Below, piece by piece: positions 38,421 to 50,827 of a stretch of DNA of 64,000 bases (positions within the stretch are counted from its first letter, which is position 1; the number at the start of each line of letters is the position of its first letter). Source of the DNA: Onchocerca lupi (lineage: Eukaryota > Nematoda > Chromadorea > Rhabditida > Onchocercidae); assembly GCA_028564675.1 (NCBI GenBank), contig JAOVVO010000124.1, positions 83,501 through 147,500 on the forward strand, given 5' to 3'. The notes beneath the pieces were generated by a model. That model was not told the DNA's origin and did no database searches. It worked only from the letters and a program-made list of their open reading frames with translations. The position numbers and the translations under genes are program-made.

Positions 38421-41400
38421 TTAAACTTCATATTTCGCAATATTTTCATAATATTCGGTTCGTTGAGCTACTTTTTTATTAGCTACTTCGGCTATTCGAT
38501 CTTCAAAGCCATTTGAACGATTCACTCCATCCCATCGATAACCCGGCATGATGTTGAAACGATTTGGTGGCCAACTTCCCTTATATTTCGGGTATGCTAA
38601 AGAAGAACTACATTAGCAATAATTTACATTAATAATAACTTCGTGGAAAATTTAAATAGTTTTAAATATTTGGATTATTGCTAAAATTTTGACGAAAAGT
38701 TGGGACCAAAGAAAATAAAAGTTTAAATGAAACACTAAACGAATGCGCCCGGAGTAAAACCAGTATTCAAAATTGAAATGAGAAAACTTTTAATCAAGAA
38801 TTAAAACTGAAAAATAATATAAAAAAACAAGAATTCCTTCATCAAATGTTTTCCAAAAAATTAAATTCATGATTCACGATTCTTACCAGCTCCACTTTTT
38901 ATTTCTGCATTTTCCTTCTTTTTTTTCACGTAATTATACATCGGATCTTTCGCATGTAATTGCTAAAATATATTTCCATTATTGAAGATTTTTTATCCAC
39001 ATTACTTTGGATTTCCGATCAGTGTTCGAAGTATCTTTCGCCTTCATTTTAATTTAATTAATTAGGACGAAAGAATAAATCTAATAATGCTAAAAAGCGT
39101 AGAAATCATATAATTGAGAACTATCAGTACAAATACTAAAAAGTTAATTACTATTATTACCATGTAATGAAAGATATGTTTTGAAAACAACTTTTCTTTT
39201 CACTCAAAATCTCTACCAGTACTCATGGTTATACTTCGGTGAGTTTCGTGTGTGCGTGAAAATTTTTACGAACATTCTATCCTCACAGCAAGAAATAAGC
39301 CACAGTAGTGTGCTATTGGGAGAAAAAAAAAGAAATTGCTCAAGTGAAACGATATAATAACATTTATTATTAAAAGTACCTCTTTCAAGTGTTCATTCAT
39401 TGCCTTATCGTCAGCATGACGTGCAAAATCCTCTTGCGCGACTCGAGCCATTTCATTTAATTTCTGACTTCGCTAAAACAAAGCTTTTTCAAATTCAGAC
39501 AACTACTGATTCCACTTGAACTTTCCAATATTTATAGTTATATTCAAATATTGTGTTAGCAAAGAAAAAAAATATATATAATGCAAACCTCTTCTAATTG
39601 TCGTAAGCCTCTATTCCAATTTTTATACTTCTCCTCTAATTCTTTTTGCTTTTTAGCTTCACGTTCTTTCCTATCACGATCTTCTTTTGTTTCGCGTCCT
39701 TTACCAGTTAATTTGGCACGACGAATAGCTGCCACATTTTTCCCATTCGTATATCCTTCCCAATTTTTCAGTATCTTTAAAAGATAATTTAATGATTCGA
39801 AGTTTCAGTAAAAAATCGAAATTTCGACTTGCGTCAGATTTTACTTACAAGTAAAAGAGATCCTATAAAACCAAAAAAAAAAAAAAAGAAAAGAAAAAAA
39901 AAAGAAACAAATAAATGAAATGAGCAACATCCAGCAACATTTTTGGATCTTGCAACTATTCTACTTAAATCACCTATTCCAAGCTATCTGTCACTAATCC
40001 TATTCACCTTCTAAATAGTATCGACAGAAATTAAACAAAATTTTTTCAACGATCTCAGTCAAAGTAATTACTTCTGTTTCATCTTCTTGAAGTTGTTTCA
40101 TTTCTTTTCGATGAGCTTCCAATGTTTTAAGACCAGCACTTTTTCCATTCATTGGTTTTACATCATTTTCACTTGTTCGGTGGCGTTTATTATGATGTGA
40201 TGTCTTACTATTATCAGAAGAATCTCTTCGTTCTCGATGACCTGTGAAATATTAGCATATTCAGTGGAGCAGAAATTACTGATCTAGTATGACTTATCTT
40301 CACATAAATGTATTAGAAACAAAATTGAAAAAGTTTCTAAAAGAAGAATATGAGATCAAGCTATTTAAATAACTTGAAGTAAATTGCAAATTTCTAAAAT
40401 TTTTCGACTATTCCAGGAATAAACAAAAACATCGACAAGATGTATAACCTGACAAGTTTAAGATTATTTTCTTAATGGCAATAACAAATATCGTCCGAAA
40501 ATTAGCGACTGAAAATCTAGGATATAATGAGAAGTCTAGGGATATTAACAACAAAGTCAAATTCTAATAGTTTCATATAACATAACTATATCCGATAATA
40601 AATATCGAAAATATTTGGAATATTCTTCATAAATTATGATTTGTTACTTACCTTCATGATGTCTATGAAGTTTACTAGAATTTTCGTCCCAATTTCTTCT
40701 ACAATGCTTTCTCCTTTTTCTTTCAACGCTTTTGTCATGCGATGATGCATCAGAATCCCAATTACTTTTCTTATGCCGACAAGAATCGACACTACTACTT
40801 CGTTTCCGTCTTTGATGTCCATAATTTCCAAATTCTTTCCCACGATTTGGAAAATCATTTTGCTTTCGTGGAGGAGAAAGATCTGAGTCAGAATTATTTG
40901 TCGGTTTTCTACATCTTGGAGGTGAAGCATCCGAATCATCATCATTAAAATTTCGTCTCATACAATTCGTTGGCCTTCTCGGCGGTGAAGCATCTGAGTC
41001 AAGTGGTTCATCTTTTATTCTGCAACGTGATGGTGAAACATCGGAATTGAAATCATTGACTGATTTTTTTCGTTTCAAAAATAAATGATCCTCATCATTA
41101 TCAAGATTTCGTTTTGCACAATCCGCTGGCTTTCTTGGTAGTGAAGTATCTGAATCGAGTGGTTCATCTTTTATTCTGTGCGTTAGCAAGGAAATATCTG
41201 AATTGATACTGGTCTGTCCAACCATTTTTTGATCAGTGTAACGATCTTTATTCTTGATTGATGCACTTTTCCATGACTGTGCACTAGTAGTTGGAAGGAG
41301 TGTTTCATCTGGTGTCACTAAAAAAAAATTAAAAGCAATAAACGATTCAAAACTTAAACGTCTCATATATTTTGATTAAATTGAGAAGAAAATAGTAAGT

Positions 41401-43147
41401 TATCATGTGCGGGACTACGAATATTAGGACAGATTAAATGTCACCATAAAGTTAACTGAACAAATAATATTATAACTGCTACAATTGGTTTTTCTTAAAG
41501 CTCACATGCAAATGAAAGAAATTGTGCATTTGACAAAAACTTCTACCAGATAGTTTGACTAAATAAAATTTCGTTTACTATATTCTGCAGACCAATACCT
41601 CGTTATAAGAAAGCTTATTAATTCGAAACATTATTAAGATTAGTAAGAACAAACCATTTTCATCGGAAGACGAATCATGTCGTTTACGAGGTATATCTGT
41701 CTTTGCTGCAAAAATAATAAACTTATCCTGAAGCAGAATAAAAAAAAAAAAATATCGGAAAGTAAAATTTAATTTTTCTACATAGGAAGAAAAGAAAGTC
41801 TTTTTTGCAAGTCTGAAAATGAGTCAAGGAAACAATGAAACTAATTCAGAAAAAAAAATGATTACTTTCAAGTTCAACAGCTTCAAATGCTGCAGGCTTG
41901 AACTTCGGTATTGACTGTAGTTTTTTCATCTTCCCAACTATTTCAATCTCAAAATAAAGCATGGTATGGTTTAAATTGCAAAGATCAATTTTAAATGTCA
42001 AATTATTTTATATAATTTAAACTACAACGTGAAAAAGAATTTACATTTTCTTTCTTATCCAAGAAAATCGATGATATATTTATTATATTAGCATTTATAG
42101 GTGGAGAAAAATCTGAAAAATATTCTATACCATTCATGGCTAAAAAAGAAACTGAAAACCACTTAAATATTAAAAAATAGAAATTTGAATTTATAATTGA
42201 AAATACTAATTTGGATTCCAAATAATTCAAAAACATATACTTGCGCTTGACAGTATTCCGAACTAAAATGCTCGTCGTAAAAAAAAAAAAAAAAAAAAAA
42301 AATCATTTCGCTAATAATCTGTAAATTTTAAACTAACATCTTTGTCACTCTCAACATCTGAAGAAGCTTGCGCCGTACATGGTGCAACAGCAACGAAAGC
42401 ATCATTTTCATGAATTTTCAATCTGAAAGCAATTATTTTGCAATGGTTTATCGAATAGAATACACCTTGATTATATGAAATTAAAGTATTCAGTTGAACC
42501 AAAGAATTATCTAATAATAAACATGATTCGCGAATTTATAAGTCTGGAAAAGTTTTTTTCACAGACTTATAATACTTCCAACAGTCTGGATGAATAAAGT
42601 TAACTACTGATTTTGTAAATGAAAATTTGCAGCTAACTCAGATTTTCCGCAAGGAGAGGAATCTTTGGAAATTTTTTTTGCCAATTTTTGAATAATAGAT
42701 TTATATATGGATCGTAAAGTAGTTTCTTTTGATTCAAATGCTAGGTTAAATCTCTTTTTTTCCTCAATTTTTCTTTTAATTATTAGTATAGATTAATACT
42801 GAAAAAAATCCGCTGTTCTTTAATTTTTCCTTCAGTTATTAGCACAGATTAATAATATGATATGGACATTAGCACAGATTAATAATATGAAAAAACAGAA
42901 AAAAAAAATCCTTATATGGTTGAATTCAAAAAAAAAAAAAAAAAGAAAAAAGAAACTGCGATTCCCAACTATTTACAAAAACTTAATTTCTGATTCTCAA
43001 ATTTCTATTTGAAAATTAGGTTACAACAAACCCAATTCCAATCTTGTTCTTTTTCTTCTTATATTTTTTAGTTGACTGTTTTTCGTCTTTGCTCAAATAC
43101 TTTTTAAGATACTCTTCTCGCGCTTTCTTTGCAGCATCATCCATCAT
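38421..43147 (-). CDS. BUD13: BUD13 homolog, RES complex pre-mRNA splicing factor
   Basis: Exons in transcript order: 43032-43147, 42338-42422, 41866-41947, 41655-41705, 40652-41317, 40072-40241, 39589-39774, 39380-39472, 38887-38962, 38421-38596; 1701 nt, 566 residues, all phases consistent (human about 619). The N-terminus MMDDAAKKAREEYLKKYLSK and KIGIGLKIHEND correspond to the family's AEYLKRYLS and GKGMRIVDDD. The middle is the expected disordered region with SDxSPPRR repeats (DSDASPPRR, SDLSPPRKQ). The C-terminus is diagnostic: LHAKDPMYNYVKKKK, then PPNRFNIMPGYRWDGVNRS and NGFEDR. BUD13 acts in the nuclear RES complex of the activated spliceosome. The join from exon 2 to exon 3 uses a weak TTTTGAG acceptor. 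The gene lies 0.72 kb downstream of DAD1 on the same strand. Confidence 0.95.
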
Positions 43148-43153
43148 TCTAAT
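43148..43153 (-). promoter_or_regulatory. probable trans-splice acceptor of BUD13
   Basis: On the minus strand ATTTTTAG precedes ATTAGA and the ATG, leaving a 6-nt leader. This fits spliced-leader addition, possibly SL-type processing of a downstream operon gene. Confidence 0.5.
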
Positions 43154-43871
43154 CTAAAAATCCATATTAAAGTAGCGAAAAGGCCATGAAAAAAATTGAT
43201 GTGTTGCATGCACAAAAAAATAACGAATAAAATTACTTATAAGTCATGATTTATAAAAGCAAAATGATAGAAATCCAACAGATACATGAAACTTTTAAGT
43301 TCATTTCATAAACTTTGCATTGATAAAATTTTATACCACCTTCAAAACCACAATTCAGTAAAATTGAACAGATACTTCAACAACCATGAAAGAAAAAAAC
43401 AGAAAAATAAATTAACTATAATATTCTTTTCCAACATTATGTTCGATAATATAATAATTTATTTGAACAGAAAAAAATTACTTTATTCATAATAATACAT
43501 CCCAGTCCCATAATTTATTAGTGTCTTTCGTAGTTAATTCCTTAATTCTAGCAACAAAAATGAAACTACAGCTTATTTATTTTTCTTTGTTGATATTAGG
43601 TACAAATTTCCAAAACATCTTGTCTACTCATTAGTTTCTCCATTCCTTTGAATATTGATCTCTCAAACTAAAATAATACGTTTATCAGATTAGACGCTTT
43701 ATCCATCTGAACTGAAAATGCTAAAAGATGCCAGCCATAATCCAGCAATGAAAATCCGAGCAATTCATTCCAATAATTATTCACTATCCCGATCATTACT
43801 CCCCAACAATATGAAAAAATGAAGGGTTAGCATGAGTAAATCACAAACAATTGCAAATTAATGTCAATAAA
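43154..43871. other. DAD1-BUD13 intergenic spacer
   Basis: About 0.72 kb of AT-rich sequence between two same-strand genes. Nothing else is seen in it. Confidence 0.5.
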
Positions 43872-44620
43872 TCAACCTAAGAAATTTGCAATTACAAGAT
43901 GAAATATCACATGTGCAAAAATAAAATCGGCGAAAGCACGTTCCGGAGCGATATGAGGAAACAGTGGTTTGTTTTCTGGATTAACTTGAATGCGAAGTGA
44001 TGCTAAAAAATAGTTTTTTTATTCAAAAATATGACTGGAATTTCAATTAGAAAGGCAGTTGAAAGACTTCTCGGAAAAAAAAAAGAAAATAGAGAACTTC
44101 AGAAAAATATAACTAATTGCCAGCTATAAATCGTTAAACAATAAATTCAGCTCTGCTTATAGATATAGAAACAACTAGATAGAAATGCTTTGTAATCAAT
44201 GTCCGAAAACAAACAAAAAAATCAAACCTGCCAAGACAAAACAACCAACTGTCGATACGAAACCAGACAGGAACGAGTTGAACGGAAATGTCCCAACAAG
44301 GATGCAGTAAACAAATCTATAAATACAATAATTAAATGTATAGATAAAGCAAAATGAAATGTAACAATAAAGCAAGATAATATGCAAAGATAAATTCGAA
44401 TTAAACATGTGGAAGTAAAATAAACTTCTGAAATAATCTACTAGATGAGATAATCGATGAAACACTATAAGCAAACCAATAAATGATGGCACCAGTAAAA
44501 GCAAATTAATAACATAAATAAAGTCATATCACACTTACATTTCAATTATCATATTAGTCGAAATTTAATGAATAGATTTTTTTTTTTGAGCACATAACAG
44601 ATTATATATACCAGTTTTTT

Positions 44621-44655
<35 letters not shown>

Positions 44656-45003
44656 GGAAGTGTAGATGTTCTTTCAGAATCAAAGGACATTTTTGATAGC
44701 ACAAACTGAACATTTTATTTGCCAATTATATATGGATTCTCGGCAATATTGCAATTGTAATGCTTTGCTTGTCGAGAAGAATGTGAAGAAACGTGAAGTA
44801 AAGAAACTTTACGGGACAAATAAACGTTATTCCTTGCAAAATAAATAAACTTGATGGAAATATCAATGAATGATGCGTGCTACTTACTGGATGACACCGG
44901 TGATAAAGACATAGAACATGTAGGCATCGATAAGTTTCAGCTTTTTGGACGTTGTCCGTTGGTAATCATCGAATAAGTTGGCCAATACTGTGATTAATCT
45001 CAT
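43872..45003 (-). CDS. DAD1: DAD1, oligosaccharyltransferase subunit
   Basis: Exons in transcript order: 44888-45003, 44228-44316, 43872-44002; 336 nt, 111 residues (human 113), phases consistent. The sequence matches DAD1/OST2 along its length: LKLIDAYMFYVFITGVIQ, CILVGTFPFNSFLSGF, SLRIQVNPENK, PERAFADFIFAHVIFHL and NFLG. It is a small multi-pass ER protein required for N-glycosylation. A TTTCAG acceptor lies 9 nt upstream of the ATG. Exon 1 and about 0.7 kb of upstream sequence have a degraded second copy at 52.2-52.98 kb. Confidence 0.97.
44622..44653. repeat. poly-A tract in DAD1 intron 1
   Basis: A run of about 32 A with no interruption; strand of origin uncertain. Confidence 0.9.
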
Positions 45004-45012
45004 CGCTGATCA
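45004..45012 (-). promoter_or_regulatory. probable trans-splice acceptor of DAD1
   Basis: On the minus strand AATTTCAG precedes TGATCAGCG and the ATG, leaving a 9-nt leader. The same signal is kept in the pseudogene copy at 52.38 kb. Confidence 0.55.
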
Positions 45013-45780
45013 CTGAAATTAGCATAATTTAAGCTTTCAGTTCTTCAATATTCAATTATTACTGTTCATTTGACCTCTAGCATACTACAACTTCTTCTCG
45101 GATTACAAGCCAAGTTTGGCTGAAAAGGAATGGGAGAGTAGGACATTTCGGATGGATTTTATTACTGATGACAACATTTTGCAGGAAATTGAATCCTGTA
45201 GGAAGGACAGCTCTTCCGGATTTACGTCGCAAAGGCCACAATCCATCTGAAAAACTGAAGTCGCAAAGACCAAAACCTAAACGTCGCAAAGGCCACAACC
45301 CACCTAACAATTATCAGTTGATAACTTCGTCCACTATCACTCTACGCGATGACACTGCAATTTTAATGACGAGAATTGTTTCACTCAGCGGACTTATTCA
45401 GATGGAAACTGGGATAAAAAGAATGCTGCACTTGAAGAGAGTCAGAGAAATGAGAAAGATAGAGTAACAATTTTATCATTGAAAATATTACATCCGGACG
45501 GTATTTCCCGGTTGGACGCACTTTCATCGGCGATGGATTTTCATATTGAAATTTTGGCGTGTATTGGAAGTTTGCAGATGCTGCAGTTTGCATGTTATGG
45601 ATTTGGAAATCGCGAAATTCAAGTTGGAGTTTTCAGATTTTGCTAATCAATGATTTCCAGAGAGTTTCGAAATTTGGCGATTTTCGCAAATTAACAAATT
45701 GTAATTTTAATGAGTCTGTACGTATGTTGCAAATAAAGTAAAGTATAGTATCTGCAGGATTTGATGAATGATTTTCAACG
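45013..45780. repeat. duplicated block upstream of DAD1, copy 1
   Basis: From the DAD1 leader to about 45250 this matches 52388-52600 almost base for base (for example AGCCAAGTTTGGCTGAAAAG, GGAATGGGAGAGTAG). Similarity continues in broken form through GACGGTATTTCCCGG (45494) and GATGGATTTTCAT to a TTGATGAATG near 45760. A GTCGCAAAGGCCACAA-type motif occurs three times at 45220-45300. Part of the 44.9-53 kb duplicated region; no intact gene is seen. Confidence 0.75.
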
Positions 45781-46094
45781 TATGAGAAGACAAAAACTAT
45801 TGCATATTTTTTACGTCTTTACGTTTACTTCTTGGTCAACGTTGGGAAGTGAGTAACTGCAAGAGTACGACATGTATGAAGCTGATATAATTTCAACTGA
45901 TAACAGCATAATTTATCATGTTATGATGGATATAAATAACGAATGAGAGCAAGCAGAATATCTTCTCACATTAAATAATAGAAGCGATCTACTAAGAAAA
46001 AAAAAAGAAAATCGCAAAGGCAAAGAAAATCGCAGAGGCGGAGCGATATGATTTGTTGATAATGAAAATAGTTTTTTCTTTTTTTTCTTTTTAA

Positions 46095-46175
46095 ATGCTC
46101 ATTCCGACTCGTGACGTGTAAAAGCCTCTTGTGCCACCCGATCCATTTCATTTAATTTCTGATTTGGTTAAGACA
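46095..46175 (-). pseudogene. fragment of BUD13 exon 8
   Basis: The minus strand reads QKLNEMDRVAQEAFTRHESE then a stop. The functional exon at 39380-39472 reads QKLNEMARVAQEDFARHADD. DNA identity is high, including CATTTCATTTAATTTCTGA and the flanking intron AAGACAAA/AAAACAAA. The reading frame ends early and no other BUD13 exon lies nearby, so this is a dispersed, dead exon copy. Confidence 0.8.
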
Positions 46176-46699
46176 AAATTTTTTAAAATTTAAGTTAAAT
46201 AATGATTCATTTCAATTAAGTTTTAACTAAGAACAGTACTTAAAGAATTATATTCAATGTAATTGAAATGATCTGAAAAAAATAATCTGGCAAAATCTGT
46301 TGCAATTTTCTAATAATTAATGTTATTTTTATGCTGTATATATTGATTGGAAGAAACTCTATTGTTGAGGATTTTCATACTGGTACGCCAGTAATTTAAA
46401 ATTGTTTTCAAATTAATGCAAACAGTTTTAGAAAGCATACCAAATGCAGCAATATCAGGTTTGTTATTCAAGTTGAAGAATAAAATGATAAGCGAATATT
46501 AAGTTTAACTTGCTTGAATTATGAGGATGAATATTTTTAATGAATATTATGTAAATTTTGAAAATACTAAGACGTGAAAAAATTGAAAAGAGATGTAATA
46601 TATTTACTCTACTTTTTCATATATTTGAAACATTCAGTAACGCTGAAAATAGCGTAATAACGTGTGACTTCTAACGATATAATCAATCGAAATAGAGCT

Positions 46700-46903
46700 A
46701 GGAAAATTTTACGTCGGCATACACGCAAATTAGTACTAAGCGTGAAATGTTATTCCTTATTTTTCTTTTATGTAACATACGGTGTTCAATATATTTTCTG
46801 TAAAGAAGTTTGACAGGCCATTAAATAATATTTAAAATTTTTTCTCATTTATTTTTATTAATTCTACCATTTGGAAATGCTTCATCAGAGCTGAGATCTT
46901 CCT

Positions 46904-46941
<38 letters not shown>

Positions 46942-47010
46942 CATATTTTCAATCATTCATTCTCTTGTTCATGCAATTGTGTTGCATTCACGTGCACTAA
47001 TTATCATATG
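46700..47010. repeat. duplicated spacer block, copy 1 (uninterrupted)
   Basis: 46710-46840 resembles 50670-50785 (shared ATATTTTCTG, GCCA(T)TAAATxATATTTAAAA). 46868-47010 resembles 51910-52045 (shared GGAAATGCTTCATCA, GCTGAGAT, ATTTTCAATCATTCATTCTC, CAATTGTGTTGCATTC). Here the two parts are only about 25 bp apart. In the other copy about 1.1 kb lies between them. The poly-T tract at 46909-46941 is inside this block. Confidence 0.75.
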
Positions 47011-47729
47011 AAAGAAATTACATAAATTATTCGTAAAAAAATTTTCATATCTGTTAGTTTTGATAAAAAGAAAATGTATTCCATAGTTATTGAAAAAGTT
47101 TGAAAAAGAGAGAGTATCAGGAAATAAAAGACGTAAATGTGCTAAAAACAATAAATGAAGTAAAAATTATAATAAAAATCTCTGTACGTATCGTTCAATC
47201 ATATCATATCATATTATGAGATCCAATGACAATAATGTCATATAAGCTAATCCGATTATAGAGGCCACTTTTTTGAATGATTAATGAATGATGACGAAAT
47301 TTTATGAACTGATCAGAAACTATTACAGTCATTTTTGTTTGCCTTCAAAAAGAGAGGATAGTTAGATTGAATTTTTGTAATTTTTTTTTTTTTTTTATTG
47401 CAGCATATCAAGGAATTTTGCAGTATGAGCTTAGAGATTAGATGGAGTTATTATTGGATATAAGCAATATTATATAGAAAAACGCGGAGAGGCAAATATC
47501 TAATTCATTATTACTCTTATAAAATTAAAAAAAAAAAAAAATTGTTGCAATTAATTTTTGTATTAATTTGACAACTGAAGTAAAATTTTGATTCGCCATA
47601 GTTAGTTATCAATAAATTAATGGAATAAAATTAAATCATTTCTAAGAAAAATAGTTTTTCATAAAGATTATGATTTTCCGGTAAAAATAGCTGATAATTT
47701 CGGTCAGGAGTTAATAATTGTGGTGAAGC
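47011..47729. other. upstream region of the 505-residue gene
   Basis: AT-rich with two homopolymer tracts. No gene is seen. It probably contains the promoter of the next gene; no clear trans-splice acceptor lies right before its ATG. Confidence 0.4.
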
Positions 47730-50602
47730 ATGAAGCTATCTATAATTATTGTTTCCTTGCTGTTTACCGTAATTCATTGGGATGACGCTCTTCCGACAAC
47801 TGCTACAGGTGACTTTTTAAGAATATTATTACTATTATTTGCTACAATCTCAGAAATATCAATTTTCTTATCATTTAGGGTCATCGTCATCGTCATCAAC
47901 ATCATCACCACCATCATCATTATCATCATCAAAAAGCAACCATGAAGCATTCTACCATACATATTTAAAATTTATGAAATGCAACCTTTCAAATCGCAGC
48001 ATCCCAACAAATTTGATAGTATTCCAGCAAGTTCTGGAAAATCCAGTGACACGTGAACATTTATTGCAATATTTAAACGAGAAGGATTTAATAAAAATGT
48101 CAAAGTTTGCTTTTAAATTGTCTCCATCAATTCAACTTATCACAATTGATTGAAACTTACGAGCAATAGAAGGCTGCCATTTCGGCTTGATAATGAATTA
48201 CAGGGTGAACTTCTTCAAGAAATATGCTCTTACTGAATTATCAAAACGTTATCACAAAATTGTTTTTTTTCAAAATGGTATTAATTTTCCGAGACAAAAG
48301 TTCGACGATATTTGCAAACCGTTTAATACGATAGAAAAGGTATTTATTTAATTTTAGTTATTCGTTTGATAATATTAGATTCGGAATTTCATTTTTAATC
48401 AGTTGAAAAGCAATCACAAAGAATTTCAGCATTTTTATTAGTGTACCGAAGTAAAACTTCCAATGTTTGGAGTGCAATTCATTGGATTAACATTCAGTAT
48501 GATATATCTGAGATGAGATTAAGTAACAAAGTAATCTGAAAACCTAATTGATTTTAGCTTTTACATCCAGCTGCTATCATATTCGATGATGGCATATTGA
48601 GCACCGATTTAATGCATAATTATAGCTCAAAAATGCTTATATGGTCATGTAACGATTTCACTGGTAAGTATTTAAGAATTGATTTTTTATCTTTTGAGAA
48701 TGCTACGATGTTGAAATAGTTTTTTTTGTTTTTTTTTTTCTTTAATTTCTCTTCATGTGAATTAGCCCATCAACTGCAAAAATATGAAATTTTTTAATTT
48801 TTAACATTTAGGATCGCAACATTTTCATGTTATGAGCAGAAAAAATTCAACGAGTGGTTTTGTTATACCAGCAACTTTGCGTGGACGTAGCGATGTCTTC
48901 GTCCGTGAAGGGATTTGGTAATTTCTCTTATAATCTGTTCATATAATAAAATCCTATCCAAGACTAACAGTCCGTGGAGATATTTCAATGTAGCATTCAA
49001 TTGAAAATAAATATCCTCTTTATATACCATTGCATTCTATTGTATGAATTCTATTGCATGGGTGGTTATATCAATCCCGAGAAAAGTTGTTACAATTTTT
49101 CGGCCGATGATAATCACAAAATGCGAGAAGACTTAGTTGGTTTTTTTTTCTTTTTTTTTTCAATTATTCGAACAACAAATTTTTTTTTTTTTAGTTCAAA
49201 ATAACATAAATATTATGATTTGAATATTATGTTTCACGTTCATTTTTGTTTGCAAAATATCTTTCAATTTAGAAGAAAGTACAACGAAAAAAACAATCTG
49301 TTAAATTGATACTATCCTTTCTTACAATGGTCGGAGTGAACGAATCGACAGTTACACATCGTTATGCAGAATCGATAGGCACCTTTTTCAATACAATCTT
49401 ATTTCCAAAAAAAGTTTCTACAGAGAAGCATATTTGCGTTGTTTCTCAGACACTTCTCAAATCACCCAGGTTTGCTAGTTTGATCATTTAGATACAAAAC
49501 AATTAGAAAGAAAAAGAGTAACTTTACCTTGAGGATCAGATCTATAAGATATCCGATATGCCACATAAATTAGTTATCCATTTAAAATTGAAATTAAGCT
49601 TTTAAATTTCATATATATATTCGTAAGAAAAATTAAATATCCATTCATATCTAAGGGATGATGATATTCCTGAAACCTCGGCCAATCCCTTTTACGAAAA
49701 TGGCGTTATGATAATTGGAGGAAAAGGTGTTGAAGCATCTACGCTCGTAATAAATACTCACAACGAGACGGAATTACGGGAAAAATTCGAAAAATGGAAT
49801 GTAGGCTTATGCTTCAATTGTTTAATTTTAGGCAAGTAGTGGTAAATATTCACGCACAAACATCTGAAACTCATTTTTGTAAGGTTGAGCTCGTAATATT
49901 GGATGTTCAAACTATTCTAAGTTTTACGTGAAGTGATTGGATATCTTTAATTATTATCACCACTGTATATTGCTTAATTTTGAATGAAAAGAAAGTTACA
50001 GGCTGAAACAATCTCCAAAATGGATAATCATCAGAAAATTGCATTTCATCTGAAGATGGCCGATAGCGAAGAACCGGAAAATGGCGAAAATTTGTTTAAG
50101 TAAGTTGATTCAATTTACTATCAGCATCTCTCTATCGAAAAAAGAAAAATCAGTTAATTTTGCAGTTTTTCCCATTTAATAACGGAAGAAAAGCGCTCTT
50201 TAGACTGTTCAAAATCGATGGTTCTAATTTTATATTTTTCAGCGTATTTTCTACGGAAAGAATCATTGATGTCTTTTATTATCTCATCCATTAACAGTAA
50301 TTTGTCACTATTTTTATGATTGATCATTTTGCAGAGAAATATTCAATGATGTAAAATTGGTGACACTTTCTTCATTCACTAATGGAATAATATCAACACT
50401 CTCTTCGGATAATACGTTTGAGCGTGGTTCCATTTATGCGATCGTCGGTTTCGAGCATAATCCCAGTAAACTATGCTCTATGTTTCAAGTTAGATATTGG
50501 CCGAGATTCAAAATGTCTTTAGCACATTTTTTCGAAAGTAGCGCATTGTTTTCTGAATATTTTTTCAGTAATTTTGGCACAATGTCATTCGCACATGTTT
50601 AA
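47730..50602 (+). CDS. secreted-type protein of about 505 residues, family unknown
   Basis: Ten exons: 47730-47808, 47879-48119, 48204-48339, 48558-48663, 48812-48917, 48994-49135, 49273-49469, 49656-49800, 50002-50099, 50335-50602; 1518 nt, phases consistent. It starts with a clear signal peptide (MKLSIIIVSLLFTVIHWDDA) followed by a Ser-rich stretch coded by a TCA/TCG trinucleotide repeat. Then come TREHLLQYLNEKDLIKMSK, VVFFQNG-like and AAIIFDDGILSTDLMHNY, SGFVIPATLRGRSDVFVREG, GGYINPEKSCYNFSADDN, TMVGVNESTVTHRYAES and GVMIIGGKGVEASTLVIN. Several N-glycosylation sequons (NRS, NYS, NES) fit an extracellular or ER-lumen protein. No transmembrane segment or catalytic motif that I recognise. The exon at 48994 begins with an oddly hydrophobic stretch and its acceptor is the least certain. 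The junction at 48119/48204 was chosen by phase. Confidence 0.75.
47880..47932. repeat. TCA/TCG trinucleotide repeat inside an exon
   Basis: About 17 triplets, mostly TCA/TCG with a few ACA, CCA and TTA. Read in the gene's frame they give a Ser-rich tract; one frame over they would give His. Confidence 0.85.
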
Positions 50603-50669
50603 CCAATACAATTTTTGTTTAAAAGCCAAATGAAGTAAATAATTAATTGAAATCACTCTTTTTAACGTA

Positions 50670-50785
50670 TAGATTCACTCACACAAGCGCACATACATTT
50701 ACATTTTCCTTATATATGCGGTAATAATATTTTCTGCATTGAACAAGTATGAAAAGCCAATAAATGATATTTAAAACTGGCTATA
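50670..50785. repeat. duplicated spacer block, copy 2, left part
   Basis: Resembles 46710-46840. It contains an AATAAA (about 50759), likely the poly-A signal of the preceding gene, so copy 1 may be the remnant of a paralogous 3' end. Confidence 0.6.
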
Positions 50786-50827
50786 CCCAACCACGCTCTG
50801 CGTTTACATTTTAATTTTATTTATGTA

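Noticed and set aside
40634..40948. Second minus-strand and plus-strand frames across BUD13 exon 5
   Set aside because: They are shadows of the large BUD13 exon, whose frame is fixed by homology and by matching splice phases on both sides.
42003..42236. Open stretch with an acceptor, considered as an extra BUD13 exon
   Set aside because: No acceptor there continues the required phase without a stop, and the neighbouring exons join in frame without it.
44196..44504. 102-codon minus-strand frame as a stand-alone membrane protein
   Set aside because: Only its middle (44228-44316) is coding, as DAD1 exon 2; the rest is intron.
47880..47940. His-rich reading (HRHRHQHHHHHHHYHH) of the triplet repeat
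   Set aside because: That frame meets a stop soon after and breaks the phase with the signal-peptide exon. The Ser frame continues into a long coding exon.
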